Source: Thermoleophilia bacterium (GTDB lineage Bacteria > Actinomycetota > Thermoleophilia > Gaiellales > Gaiellaceae). From it: a DNA stretch of 14,826 nucleotides. The notes under the pieces were generated by a model. It was not told where the DNA came from and did not search any database. It saw nothing but the letters and a program-made list of their open reading frames with translations. This document shows, in pieces, positions 6,179-13,552 of the stretch. The translations under genes and the position numbers were made by a program. The first letter of the stretch is position 1; each line of letters opens with the position of its first letter. The stretch lies in the NCBI GenBank assembly GCA_025933895.1, contig JAICZB010000030.1, positions 1 to 14,826 of the forward strand, written 5' to 3'.

Positions 6179-7333
6179 GTGGACCTCTACGAGTACCAGG
6201 GCAAGGATCTCTTCCGGCGCGTCGGGATCCCGGTTTCCGCAGGGCGTCTCGCCACCACTCCGGAGGAGGCGCGGACGGCGGCCGAGGAGCTCGGCGGCCC
6301 CGTCGTCGTCAAGGCCCAGGTACTGACGGGCGGCCGCGGCAAGGCCGGCGGCGTCAAGCTCGCCGACGATCCCGCGGACGCCGAGGCGAAGGCGCGCGAC
6401 ATCCTCGGGCTCGACATCCGGGGCCACGTCGTCCACACGCTCTGGATCGAGAAGGCCTCGGACATCGAGCGCGAGTACTACCTCTCGATCACCTTCGACC
6501 GCGGTGCGAAGAAGCCACTCTTCATGTTCACGACGCAGGGCGGAGTCGAGATCGAGCAGGTCGCGGAGGAGAACCCGGACGCGCTCGTCCGCCTTCACGT
6601 CGACCCGCTCGCGGGCTTCCAGCCGTGGGTCGCGCGCCGGCTCGTCTACGGGGGAGGAGTCGAGGATCCGTCCGAGCAGAAGCAGATCGCGGCGATCGTC
6701 GAGAGGCTCTACCGCGCCTTCGTCGAGTTCGACGCGATGCTGTGCGAGATCAACCCGCTGATCGTCACGCCGGAGGGCGAGGTGAAGGCGCTCGACTCGA
6801 AGTTCACGGTCGACGACAGCGGCCTCTTCCGCCATCCGGACATCGCGGAGTGGCGCGATCCGACCGCAGCCGATCCGATCGAGACGTTCGCGCGAGAGAA
6901 GCACGTCACGTACGTGAAGCTCGACGGCGACGTCGGTGTGCTCGCGAACGGCGCGGGGCTCGGCATGTCCACCGTGGACGTCGTGGCCCATGCCGGCGGG
7001 AGGCCCGCGAACTTCTGCGACCTCGGCGGCGGAGGCAGCGCGGAGGGCGTCGTCGACGCGCTCGAGGTGATCACCCGGGACGAGCAGGTGCGCTCGATCT
7101 TCTTCAACATCTTCGGCGGGATCACGCGCTGCGACGAGGTGGCGCGCGGGATCCTCGCGGCGCTCGAGCGGCTGGACATGTCCCGCTACCCGATCGTCGT
7201 CCGGCTCGACGGGACGAACGCGGAGGAGGGCCGGCGGATCCTCGCCGACGCCGGCCGCGAGGACATCCATCCCGAAGCCACCATGCTCGACGGTGCTCGA
7301 CGGGCCGTGGAGCTGGCCGGGGCCGCGGCGTGA
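6179..7333 (+). CDS. sucC: Succinyl-CoA ligase [ADP/GDP-forming] beta subunit
   Basis: Beta subunit of succinyl-CoA synthetase, the substrate-level phosphorylation step of the TCA cycle (384 aa, normal family length). GTG 6179 gives the canonical N-terminus MDLYEYQGKDLFRRVGIPVS. The ATP-grasp domain includes VVVKAQVLTGGRGKAGGVKL (about 42-61). CEINPLIVTPEG carries the metal/nucleotide contacts, and the C-terminal ligase domain carries GAGLGMSTVDVV, DLGGGGSAEGVVDA and NIFGGITRCDEVA. Nucleotide preference cannot be told from sequence by eye. The stop overlaps the methyltransferase start in GTGA (7330-7333), so translation is probably coupled; the alpha subunit comes only after that gene. Confidence 0.96.
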   Translation: MDLYEYQGKDLFRRVGIPVSAGRLATTPEEARTAAEELGGPVVVKAQVLTGGRGKAGGVKLADDPADAEAKARDILGLDIRGHVVHTLWIEKASDIEREYYLSITFDRGAKKPLFMFTTQGGVEIEQVAEENPDALVRLHVDPLAGFQPWVARRLVYGGGVEDPSEQKQIAAIVERLYRAFVEFDAMLCEINPLIVTPEGEVKALDSKFTVDDSGLFRHPDIAEWRDPTAADPIETFAREKHVTYVKLDGDVGVLANGAGLGMSTVDVVAHAGGRPANFCDLGGGGSAEGVVDALEVITRDEQVRSIFFNIFGGITRCDEVARGILAALERLDMSRYPIVVRLDGTNAEEGRRILADAGREDIHPEATMLDGARRAVELAGAAA

Positions 7334-7977
7334 CCGACCTCTGGAACGAGCGGGCGCAGGCGTATCGCGAGAGCGCCACGCACGCCGCAGGCGACGACCT
7401 CGACCTCGTCGTCGCCTGGTGCGAGCCCGGCCCTGGCGTGACGGTGCTCGACGTCGCCACCGGCGGCGGCCACGTCGCGCGGCGGTTGCGCGAGGCAGGT
7501 GCCCAGGTCGTGACCGTCGACGCCGCGCCCGGAATGGAGCCGGACGTACTCGCGCCGGCCGACCACCTCCCGTTCGCCGACGCGAGCTTCGATGCCGTGG
7601 CCTGCCGCATCGCCGCGCATCACTTCCCCGACGTGCTCGCGGCCGTGAAGGAGATGGCGCGGGTCGCGAGGTACCGGGTCGTGATCTGCGACAACACGTT
7701 CACGAGCGAGTCGGCGGAGGAGGGGGACCGGCTGCGCGACCCGAGCCATGTCCGCAACTACGGCGTCCCGGAATGGCACAGCTTCTTCGAGCTCGCCGGG
7801 CTCGAGGTCGCGGACGAGGCCTTCATGGTGCGCGACACCGACTTCGAGGGCTGGCTCGCGCGCACGGAGACGCCGGCTGACGTCCGCCCACGAGTCCGCG
7901 AGCTCCTCGACAGCCGGCTACGGAACGGCCGCCTCGAGCTGCCGACCGTCGTCCTCAAAGGGATCAGGGCGACCTAG
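7330..7977 (+). CDS. Class I SAM-dependent methyltransferase embedded in the suc operon
   Basis: Protein of 215 aa with the class I (Methyltransf_11/UbiE-like) fold: motif I VLDVATGGGHVARRL (39-53), an acidic residue after strand 2 (VTVDAAPGM, Asp64), and HLPFADASFDAVACRIAAHH (79-98) with FPD. The C-terminal part carries VRNYGVPEWHSFFELAGLE. It transfers a methyl group from SAM to an unknown acceptor, probably a small molecule. GTG 7330 overlaps the sucC stop by 4 nt, and its TAG (7975-7977) abuts the sucD ATG with no gap. Base composition matches its neighbours, so a recent insertion is not evident. The placement predicts co-translation with both ligase subunits. The acceptor is not inferable from sequence. 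Confidence 0.88.
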   Translation: MTDLWNERAQAYRESATHAAGDDLDLVVAWCEPGPGVTVLDVATGGGHVARRLREAGAQVVTVDAAPGMEPDVLAPADHLPFADASFDAVACRIAAHHFPDVLAAVKEMARVARYRVVICDNTFTSESAEEGDRLRDPSHVRNYGVPEWHSFFELAGLEVADEAFMVRDTDFEGWLARTETPADVRPRVRELLDSRLRNGRLELPTVVLKGIRAT

Positions 7978-8847
7978 ATGGCGATCATCCTCGACAACGA
8001 CACTCGCCTCGTCGTTGCCGGCTTGACCGGCTCGGAGGGCCGCTTTCACGGCCTCCGCAACCGGGCGTACGGCACGAACCTCGTGGCCGGAGTCACGCCC
8101 GGCAAGGGTGGCCAGGACGTCGAGGGCGTTCCCGTCTTCGACACGGTCGCCGACGCGGTGACCGAAGCCGGCGCGAACACCTCGCTCATCTTCGTTCCGG
8201 CCCGCTTCGCCGTCGACGCGATCTACGAGGCCGTCGACGCCGGCATCGGCACGGTGATCTGCATCACCGAGCACATCCCGGCGCACGACATGCTCCGCGC
8301 GTACACGTACTTCCGCGGCAAGGGCACGACGATGATCGGCCCGAACTGCCCCGGCGTCCTCTCGCCCGGCAAGGCAAACGCGGGGATCATCCCGGCGGAG
8401 ATCTTCAGCGAGGGCGGCGTCGGCCTCGTCTCGCGCTCGGGCACGCTCACGTACCAGATCGGCCACGAGCTGACGCAGCTCGGCCTGGGCAACTCCACGA
8501 TCGTCGGGATCGGCGGCGATCCGGTCGTCGGCTCCTCGTTCGTCGACGTGCTGGAGAAGTTCGAGGCCGACGCGCAGACCGAGCTGATCGTGCTCGTGGG
8601 CGAGATCGGCGGCGACGAGGAGGAGAAGGCCGCGGCCTACGTCGCCGAGCACGTCACGAAGCCGGTACTCGCGTACATCGCCGGTTTCTCCGCGCCGCCG
8701 GGCAAGACGATGGGCCACGCAGGCGCGATCATCTCCGGCTCCTCCGGCACCGCGCAGGGAAAGAAGGAAGCGCTCGAGGCCCGCGGGATCGCGGTCGGCA
8801 CGACGCCGACCGAGGTCGCGCAGATGGTGGCGGAGCGGATGGAGTAA
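7978..8847 (+). CDS. sucD: Succinyl-CoA ligase alpha subunit
   Basis: Alpha subunit of succinyl-CoA synthetase (289 aa, normal length). It binds CoA and carries the phosphohistidine. The N-terminal Rossmann domain has LVVAGLTGSEGRFHGLRNRA and GVTPGKGGQDVEGVPVFDTV; the middle has IGPNCPGVLSPGKANAGIIP and LVSRSGTLTYQ. Active His247 lies in GHAGAIISGSSGTAQGKKEA, a normal sequence for the phosphorylated loop. ATG 7978 follows directly on the methyltransferase TAG with no visible independent Shine-Dalgarno, so reinitiation by terminating ribosomes is likely. TAA is at 8845-8847. Expected partner: the sucC product, in a heterodimer or heterotetramer. Confidence 0.96.
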   Translation: MAIILDNDTRLVVAGLTGSEGRFHGLRNRAYGTNLVAGVTPGKGGQDVEGVPVFDTVADAVTEAGANTSLIFVPARFAVDAIYEAVDAGIGTVICITEHIPAHDMLRAYTYFRGKGTTMIGPNCPGVLSPGKANAGIIPAEIFSEGGVGLVSRSGTLTYQIGHELTQLGLGNSTIVGIGGDPVVGSSFVDVLEKFEADAQTELIVLVGEIGGDEEEKAAAYVAEHVTKPVLAYIAGFSAPPGKTMGHAGAIISGSSGTAQGKKEALEARGIAVGTTPTEVAQMVAERME

Positions 8848-8848
8848 G

Positions 8849-8854
8849 TAGCCT
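8849..8854 (+). promoter_or_regulatory. Candidate -10 box (TAGCCT) for the cyclase gene
   Basis: TAGCCT ends exactly 6 nt before GTG 8861, in the 13-nt gap after sucD. There is no Shine-Dalgarno at a usable distance (GGAG is about 16 nt away), so a leaderless transcript starting at or near the GTG is plausible. Confidence 0.5.
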
Positions 8855-8860
8855 CGTGCC

Positions 8861-11800
8861 GTGAGTGCCTGCGCAGCGTGCGGCCACGAGGTTCCCGAGA
8901 GCGCGAAGTTCTGCCCCGAGTGCGGCACACCGGTCGCGCCGCGCGCCGCGCCGCGTGAGCTGCGCAAGACCGTCACGATCCTCTTCTGCGATGTCGCCGG
9001 GTCGACGGAGCTGGGCGATTCGACCGATCCCGAGGCGCTGCGAGCGCTCCTCGCCCGCTACTTCGAGCGGATGAAGGAGATCGTCGAGCGGCACGGGGGC
9101 AGTGTGGAGAAGTTCGTCGGGGACGCCGTGATGGCCGTGTTCGGTGTGCCGGTCGTGCACGAGGACGACGCGCTCCGCGCGTGCCGGGCCGCGGTCGAGA
9201 TGCGCGAGGCCCTTCCCGAGCTCGGGATCCGCGGCCGCATCGGCCTCAACACGGGGGAAGTCGTGACGGGCACCGAGGAGCGGCTGGCCACAGGCGACGC
9301 AGTGAACGTAGCGGCCCGGCTCGAGCAGGCGGCCGAGCCCGGAGAGGTGCTCGTCGGCGAGGCGACCGTGCGGCTCGTGCGCGACGCCGTCGAGCTCGGC
9401 GAGGAGAGGCGGCTCGAGTTGAAGGGGAAGTCCGCGCCCGTCGCCGCCTATCCGCTCGTCGCCGCGACCGGCGAGCTCTCGCGCCGCTTCGACGTCCCGA
9501 TCGTCGGCCGGGAGCGCGAGCGGCGAGCCCTCGACGATGCATGGGAACGGGTGCGGTCGGAGCGCGCGTGCCACCTCTTCACGATCCTCGGAGCCGCGGG
9601 CGTCGGAAAATCGCGGCTCACCGCCGAGTTCCTCACCGGGCTAGACGACGTGCCGGTCGTTCGTGGACGCTGCCTCTCCTACGGCGAGGGGATCACGTAC
9701 TGGCCCGTCGTCGAGCTCGTCCTCCAGCTCGGTCGCCGTCCGTCGGATCCCCGTGCCGCCGCAGCGATCGCCTCGCTGCTCGACGAGTCGGACGAGCCTG
9801 CGACCGCGGACGAGATCGCCTGGGCATTCCGCAAGCTGCTCGAGGAAGCGGCGCCCGTCGCTTGCGTCGTCGACGATTTGCACTGGGCCGAGCCGACCCT
9901 CCTCGACCTCGTCGACCACGTCGCCGACTGGAGCCGCGACGCACCGATCCTGCTCGTCTGTATCGCGCGGCCCGAGCTGCTCGATCGCCGTCCGACCTGG
10001 GCGGGCGGGAAGCTCAATGCGACGACGGTCCTGCTCGAGCCGCTGACGTCCGACGAGACGGACGAGCTCATCGAGCGCCTGCTCGGGGACGCGGGTCTCG
10101 AGGATGCGCTTCGCGTGCGGATCCGCGAGGCAGCCGAGGGGAATCCGCTCTTCGTCGAGCAGATGCTCGCGATGGTGGCGGAGTCGCCGAACGGTGACGT
10201 CGTCGTCCCGCCGACGATCCAGGCGCTCCTCTCGGCGCGCCTCGATCAGCTCGACGTGGCAGAGCGGGGAGTCCTCGAGCGCGGAGCGGTCGAGGGGAAG
10301 GTCTTCCACCGCGGGGGCGTCGAGGCGCTCGCGCCGGACGAGCCCGACGTCCAGACGAGGTTGATGGCGCTCGTGCGAAAGGAGCTCGTGCGACCGGATC
10401 GAGCTCAGCTCGCCGGCGACGACGCGTTCCGTTTCCGGCATCTCCTCATCCGCGACGCCGCCTACGACGGCCTGCCGAAAGCTGTTCGAGCCGAGCTGCA
10501 CGAACGGTTCGCAGCCTGGCTCGGCGCGCGCGGGGACGACCTGATCGAGGCGGACGAAGTCGTCGGCTATCACCTCGAGCAGGCGCATCGCTTTCGTGTC
10601 GAGCTCGGGCTCGGCGGGCCGGAGACCGAGGGACTCGCGCGCCGTGCCGCGGAGCGCCTGGCGGCCGCAGCCGAGCGGGCCGCCCTCCGGCAAGACACCC
10701 CGGCGGCGGTCGCGCTCTACGGGCGCACGCTCGCCCTTGCGCCGGACGATCCCTCGGCATTCGAGCGCGAGCTGAGGCTGATTCGCCTGCGCATGGACAC
10801 CGGCGACGTCGCGGGGGCCTTGCATCAGGCGGAGGCGTTGGTCGAGCGTACCCAGCAAGAGGAAGGTGGCCCGCGTACGTTGCGCGCGCGGCTCGTGCGT
10901 GCGCACATCGGGTACCTCGCGGTGCCCACGACGCCTGCTGAGGAGCTGCGGCGGCTCGTCGAGGAGGCCCTGGAGGTCTTTGCAGCCTCGGAGGACGACG
11001 CCGGCCTCGTCGACGCCTGGGCGCTCGCGATCATGCTCGAGCACGGCGGTCTCCGCTGGGCGGCCGTGAAGCTCGCGGTGGAGCGGATGGTGCAGCACGC
11101 CGAGCGGATCGGCGACCGTCTCCGCGCGGAGGAAGGGCGCGTCGTGCTCGGCCCTGCCTACCTCTACGGCCCTTTCCCGGTCGAGGAAGCAATCGCCTGG
11201 TTCGACGAGCGGCCGTCGGACCACCCGTTCTCCTTCAGCTCGCTCGGCCAGCTCGAGTCGATGCGCGGGAACTTCGTCACCGCGCGCGAGCTGTGTCGCT
11301 CGGCGCGCGCGCTGGCGCTAGAGCGCGGCCAGCTCCTGTTCGCCGCAGAGATAGCGATGCAAGAGACAGAAGTCGAGCTCCACGCCGGCGAGTTCCAGCG
11401 CGCGAGCGAGGTGGCGATCGAGGGGGTGGCCGCGCTGGCGCGGCTCGGAGAGCAGGGCTGGCTCTCCACGGTGGCGGGGCAGGGGGCCGAAGCGCTGTAC
11501 CGGCTCGACCGGGACGACGAGGCCTGGCAGCTGACCGAGACGGCGGCTGACGCCGGAGCGGCAGACGACGTGATCACGCAGATGCTCATCCGACAGGTGC
11601 GGGCGAAGGTCCTTGCTCGCCGTGGAGAGCATGCAGAGGCCGAGCGGCTGGCGCGCGAGGCCCTCGGCCTGGGCGAGCCGACCGACTCGACCGAGGTGAA
11701 GGCGAACTCGTATCGCGATCTCGCGATCGTTCTCGCTGCGGCCGGGAAGCAAGACGAGGCGCTCGACGCGCTTGCGCGGGCGAAGGCCCTGTACGAGCAG

Positions 11801-11872
11801 AAGGCACACGTCATCGGCATCGCGCGCGCCGAGGAGCTGCGCGCCGAGCTGGGCGCTACTCTCGAGGCGTGA
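8861..11872 (+). CDS. Zinc-ribbon / class III nucleotidyl cyclase / AAA ATPase / TPR protein
   Basis: Very large (1003 aa) signalling protein. Residues 4-21 form a zinc ribbon (Cys4, Cys7, Cys18, Cys21). The class III cyclase domain (about 35-200) has LFCDVAGST (metal Asp44), EKFVGDAVMAVFG (Lys84, metal Asp88) and TGDAVNVAARLE (Asp146, Asn149, Arg153). Metal, Lys/Asp base-specifying and transition-state residues are all present, so it should be active, most likely as an adenylate cyclase. An AAA/STAND-like ATPase follows: Walker A GAAGVGKS (244-251), Walker B VVDDLHWAE (336-345). The rest, to residue 1003, is helical repeat sequence typical of TPRs. No membrane segment; presumably cytoplasmic. 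The cue is unknown. Starts at GTG 8861; the stop overlaps the next gene as GTGA. Confidence 0.92.
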   Translation: MSACAACGHEVPESAKFCPECGTPVAPRAAPRELRKTVTILFCDVAGSTELGDSTDPEALRALLARYFERMKEIVERHGGSVEKFVGDAVMAVFGVPVVHEDDALRACRAAVEMREALPELGIRGRIGLNTGEVVTGTEERLATGDAVNVAARLEQAAEPGEVLVGEATVRLVRDAVELGEERRLELKGKSAPVAAYPLVAATGELSRRFDVPIVGRERERRALDDAWERVRSERACHLFTILGAAGVGKSRLTAEFLTGLDDVPVVRGRCLSYGEGITYWPVVELVLQLGRRPSDPRAAAAIASLLDESDEPATADEIAWAFRKLLEEAAPVACVVDDLHWAEPTLLDLVDHVADWSRDAPILLVCIARPELLDRRPTWAGGKLNATTVLLEPLTSDETDELIERLLGDAGLEDALRVRIREAAEGNPLFVEQMLAMVAESPNGDVVVPPTIQALLSARLDQLDVAERGVLERGAVEGKVFHRGGVEALAPDEPDVQTRLMALVRKELVRPDRAQLAGDDAFRFRHLLIRDAAYDGLPKAVRAELHERFAAWLGARGDDLIEADEVVGYHLEQAHRFRVELGLGGPETEGLARRAAERLAAAAERAALRQDTPAAVALYGRTLALAPDDPSAFERELRLIRLRMDTGDVAGALHQAEALVERTQQEEGGPRTLRARLVRAHIGYLAVPTTPAEELRRLVEEALEVFAASEDDAGLVDAWALAIMLEHGGLRWAAVKLAVERMVQHAERIGDRLRAEEGRVVLGPAYLYGPFPVEEAIAWFDERPSDHPFSFSSLGQLESMRGNFVTARELCRSARALALERGQLLFAAEIAMQETEVELHAGEFQRASEVAIEGVAALARLGEQGWLSTVAGQGAEALYRLDRDDEAWQLTETAADAGAADDVITQMLIRQVRAKVLARRGEHAEAERLAREALGLGEPTDSTEVKANSYRDLAIVLAAAGKQDEALDALARAKALYEQKAHVIGIARAEELRAELGATLEA
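11857..11862 (+). promoter_or_regulatory. Candidate -10 box (TACTCT) before the aminotransferase
   Basis: TACTCT ends 6 nt before GTG 11869, but it is coding sequence of the cyclase end, and the GTGA overlap alone could explain expression. It may be chance. Confidence 0.25.
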
Positions 11873-12984
11873 TCTCGTTCGCCCGCGGCGTCCCGGCGCC
11901 GGAGTGTCTCGCCGTCGAAGAGCTGGCCGATTGCGCTCGTGCGGCGCTCGAGCGCGACGGCCGCGCGATCCTGAGCTACGGCCCGGGCGGCGGCTACGGG
12001 CCGCTCCGCGAGTGGCTCGCCGAGCGGCACGGCGTCGAGCCCTCGCGGGTCGTGATCACGAGCGGCTCGCTCCAGGGCTTCGTCTTCCTCGCGGAGCAGC
12101 TCGTTCGCCCCGGCACCCGGGTGCTTGTCGAGGCGCCGACGTACGACCGGCCGCTCAAGATCCTCACGCGCCTCGGCGCCGAGATCGTCCCGCTCGAGAT
12201 GGACGACGAGGGTCTCCTGCCGGAGGCAGTCGAGGAAGCACTCGACGCCGGAGACGCACCCGCGTTCCTCTACACGATCCCGACCTTCCAGAACCCGAGC
12301 GGCCGCACGCTTTCCGTCGAGCGCCGCCTCCGGATCGCCGAGCTCGCCCGCGCGCGAGACCTGCTCGTGCTGGAGGACGACCCGTACGGTCTCGTCCGCT
12401 ATGACGGCGACCCGCTTCCGTCGATCTTCGAGCTGACACGGGGCAAGGGCGTCGCTTACGCGTCTTCCTTCTCGAAGACAATCGCTCCGGGAGTACGCGT
12501 CGGATACTTCGTGCTGCCGCCGGAGCTCGCGGCGGACATCGAGGCGCTCGCTGTCTCGACCTACATCTCGCCGCCGTACCTCTCGCAGGCGACGGTGCTC
12601 GAGTTCCTGCGGCGCGAAAGCTTCGAGCCGAACCTGGAGCGCGTGAACGGGCTTCTGCGCGAGCGTCGCGACGCGATGCTCGAGGCTCTGGCGCGCGAGA
12701 TGCCCGACGACGCGAGCTGGACGCGCCCGGACGGCGGCTACTTCGTCTGGCTCGAGCTCCCGTCCGGTCCGCCGAGCACCGAGCTGCTCGTCGAGGCGGA
12801 GGAGGCAGGCGTCACCTTCGTCAAGGGCGGCGACTTCTTCGCCGACGCCCAGCGAGGGCATGGCGGCCGGGGCGGGGAGAAGGCGCTGCGGTTAGCTTTC
12901 AGCTTCGTCTCGCCTGACGAGATCGCAGAGGGCGTCTCAGCTCTCGGGAGCCTTGCGCGAACGTCGGCGCCGGCGCCGCTCTAG
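11869..12984 (+). CDS. Class I/II PLP aminotransferase (2-aminoadipate/MocR-like)
   Basis: PLP-dependent aminotransferase of fold type I (371 aa), resembling the LysN/2-aminoadipate and MocR-type branch without a DNA-binding domain. Landmarks: LSYGPGGGYGPLREWLAERH near the N-terminus, VITSGSLQGF, TIPTFQNPSGRTL (substrate/PLP pocket), LEDDPYGLVRY (Asp for the pyridine nitrogen), and SSFSKTIAPGVRVGYF with the internal-aldimine Lys203. The amino donor and acceptor are not predictable from sequence. GTG 11869 overlaps the cyclase stop by 4 nt (GTGA), suggesting coupled translation. It contains a TTA codon near its end (RLAFSF). Its last 48 nt overlap the convergent LapA-domain gene. Confidence 0.88.
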   Translation: MISFARGVPAPECLAVEELADCARAALERDGRAILSYGPGGGYGPLREWLAERHGVEPSRVVITSGSLQGFVFLAEQLVRPGTRVLVEAPTYDRPLKILTRLGAEIVPLEMDDEGLLPEAVEEALDAGDAPAFLYTIPTFQNPSGRTLSVERRLRIAELARARDLLVLEDDPYGLVRYDGDPLPSIFELTRGKGVAYASSFSKTIAPGVRVGYFVLPPELAADIEALAVSTYISPPYLSQATVLEFLRRESFEPNLERVNGLLRERRDAMLEALAREMPDDASWTRPDGGYFVWLELPSGPPSTELLVEAEEAGVTFVKGGDFFADAQRGHGGRGGEKALRLAFSFVSPDEIAEGVSALGSLARTSAPAPL

Positions 12985-13224
12985 CTGCGCCAGGAGGATC
13001 CCGCCGAGCAGCCCGACGCCGAGCGCGAGCAGGATCAGCCAGACGAGCGACACGCGCGCCGTCGCGAGCACGAAGTGGACGCTCACCTGCTTCCGGTTCT
13101 CGAGGACGAAGGCGATCGCGTAGGCGACGAGCAGACCGAGAGCGATCAGCCGCACGTACAGCCGCGGCTGCCAGCGATCGGCGACCTCGTGCGTGTCGAT
13201 CCGGGGGCGGCGCAGGGAGCGCAC
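12937..13224 (-). CDS. LapA/DUF1049-domain membrane protein
   Basis: Small membrane protein (95 aa) fitting the LapA/DUF1049 pattern: a first transmembrane helix (about 23-41, VRLIALGLLVAYAIAFVL), then ENRKQVSVHFVLATARVSLV, a second helix (about 58-79, LVWLILLALGVGLLGGILLA), and a very basic cytoplasmic tail LERRRRRRSRKAPES. In enterobacteria LapA acts in lipopolysaccharide assembly; in Gram-positive relatives the role is unknown, so a membrane-organising function is inference. Start GTG 13224 may use AGGA 7 nt upstream, or be leaderless from TAGGAT. Its last 48 nt run antisense into the aminotransferase. Confidence 0.85.
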   Translation of the reverse strand: MRSLRRPRIDTHEVADRWQPRLYVRLIALGLLVAYAIAFVLENRKQVSVHFVLATARVSLVWLILLALGVGLLGGILLAQLERRRRRRSRKAPES

Positions 13225-13230
13225 GCCGGA

Positions 13231-13236
13231 ATCCTA
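13231..13236 (-). promoter_or_regulatory. TAGGAT box before the LapA-domain gene
   Basis: TAGGAT on the minus strand ends 6 nt before GTG 13224, the same spacing as at the cyclase. AGGA within it could instead be a Shine-Dalgarno, so the two readings cannot be separated by eye. Confidence 0.4.
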
Positions 13237-13240
13237 CGAG

Positions 13241-13417
13241 CTAAGCAGCGGCGTGTACGGCGAGCGCGCGGGGAACGAGTCGCGGCTGGGGGGGCGGGGT
13301 GAGCTTGCCGACCGACTGCACGCGGAACGTCGGGCAGATCGTCTCGCCGGGGAGGGCACAGAGGCCGGATCGCCGGAAATAGCAATCTGCGCACGTTGGA
13401 GTGGAACGTTTGCTCAT
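13241..13417 (-). CDS. 58-aa Cys-rich protein (C-x2-C-x7-C-x7-C)
   Basis: Small gene with ATG 13417 and TAG 13241-13243. The peptide starts MSKRSTPTCADCYFRRSGLC, and its four cysteines (9, 12, 20, 28; the last in ETICPTFR) could bind zinc or an iron-sulfur cluster; no named family is recognised. The C-terminus is Pro/Arg/Ala-rich (PPPQPRLVPRALAV) and probably disordered. A good sigma-70-type promoter precedes it (see 13461-13488), giving a leader of about 37 nt; no clear Shine-Dalgarno is visible. Its stop is 16 nt from the LapA-domain start, so the two may share a transcript. The gap from 13418 to 13552 holds this promoter and a hairpin. Confidence 0.72.
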   Translation of the reverse strand: MSKRSTPTCADCYFRRSGLCALPGETICPTFRVQSVGKLTPPPQPRLVPRALAVHAAA

Positions 13418-13460
13418 CGTCGTCTGCGCTCTAGAAACTCGCGGCCCCTACCGAGGTGCG

Positions 13461-13488
13461 ATGATAGGCCCAGATGCCGCTAAAGCAA
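13461..13488 (-). promoter_or_regulatory. Sigma-70-like promoter of the Cys-rich gene
   Basis: On the minus strand TTGCTT (13488-13483) is followed after 16 nt by TATCAT (13466-13461). This is the best two-box promoter in the window; transcription would start near 13454 and read the Cys-rich gene and perhaps the LapA gene. Confidence 0.55.
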
Positions 13489-13514
13489 GCGTTGTCGCGG
13501 ACGAAAACTGACGA

Positions 13515-13543
13515 ATTTCCGGCACTTTCGGACGGGCGGAAAT
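13515..13543 (-). terminator. Hairpin after the PDZ/Lon gene
   Basis: ATTTCCG and CGGAAAT form a perfect 7-bp stem around a 15-nt loop, 10 nt after the stop at 13553. On the minus strand it is followed by TCGTCAGTTTTCG, a weak T-run, consistent with termination before the next promoter. Confidence 0.4.
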
Positions 13544-13552
13544 GGATGCTCT

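Noticed and set aside
6166..7329. Fusion of an N-terminal Arg-rich protein to the methyltransferase in the same frame
   Set aside because: The frame upstream of 7330 is the shadow of sucC, which is fully motif-supported in another frame. The real methyltransferase start is GTG 7330.
9641..11224. Long open frame on the minus strand (527 codons)
   Set aside because: Antisense to the ATPase and TPR region; Arg-rich composition with no recognisable motif.
11164..12861. Long open frame on the minus strand (565 codons)
   Set aside because: It lies opposite the cyclase and aminotransferase, whose motifs are intact. Its translation is Arg/Glu/Ser low-complexity with no domain, typical of an antisense shadow in GC-rich DNA.
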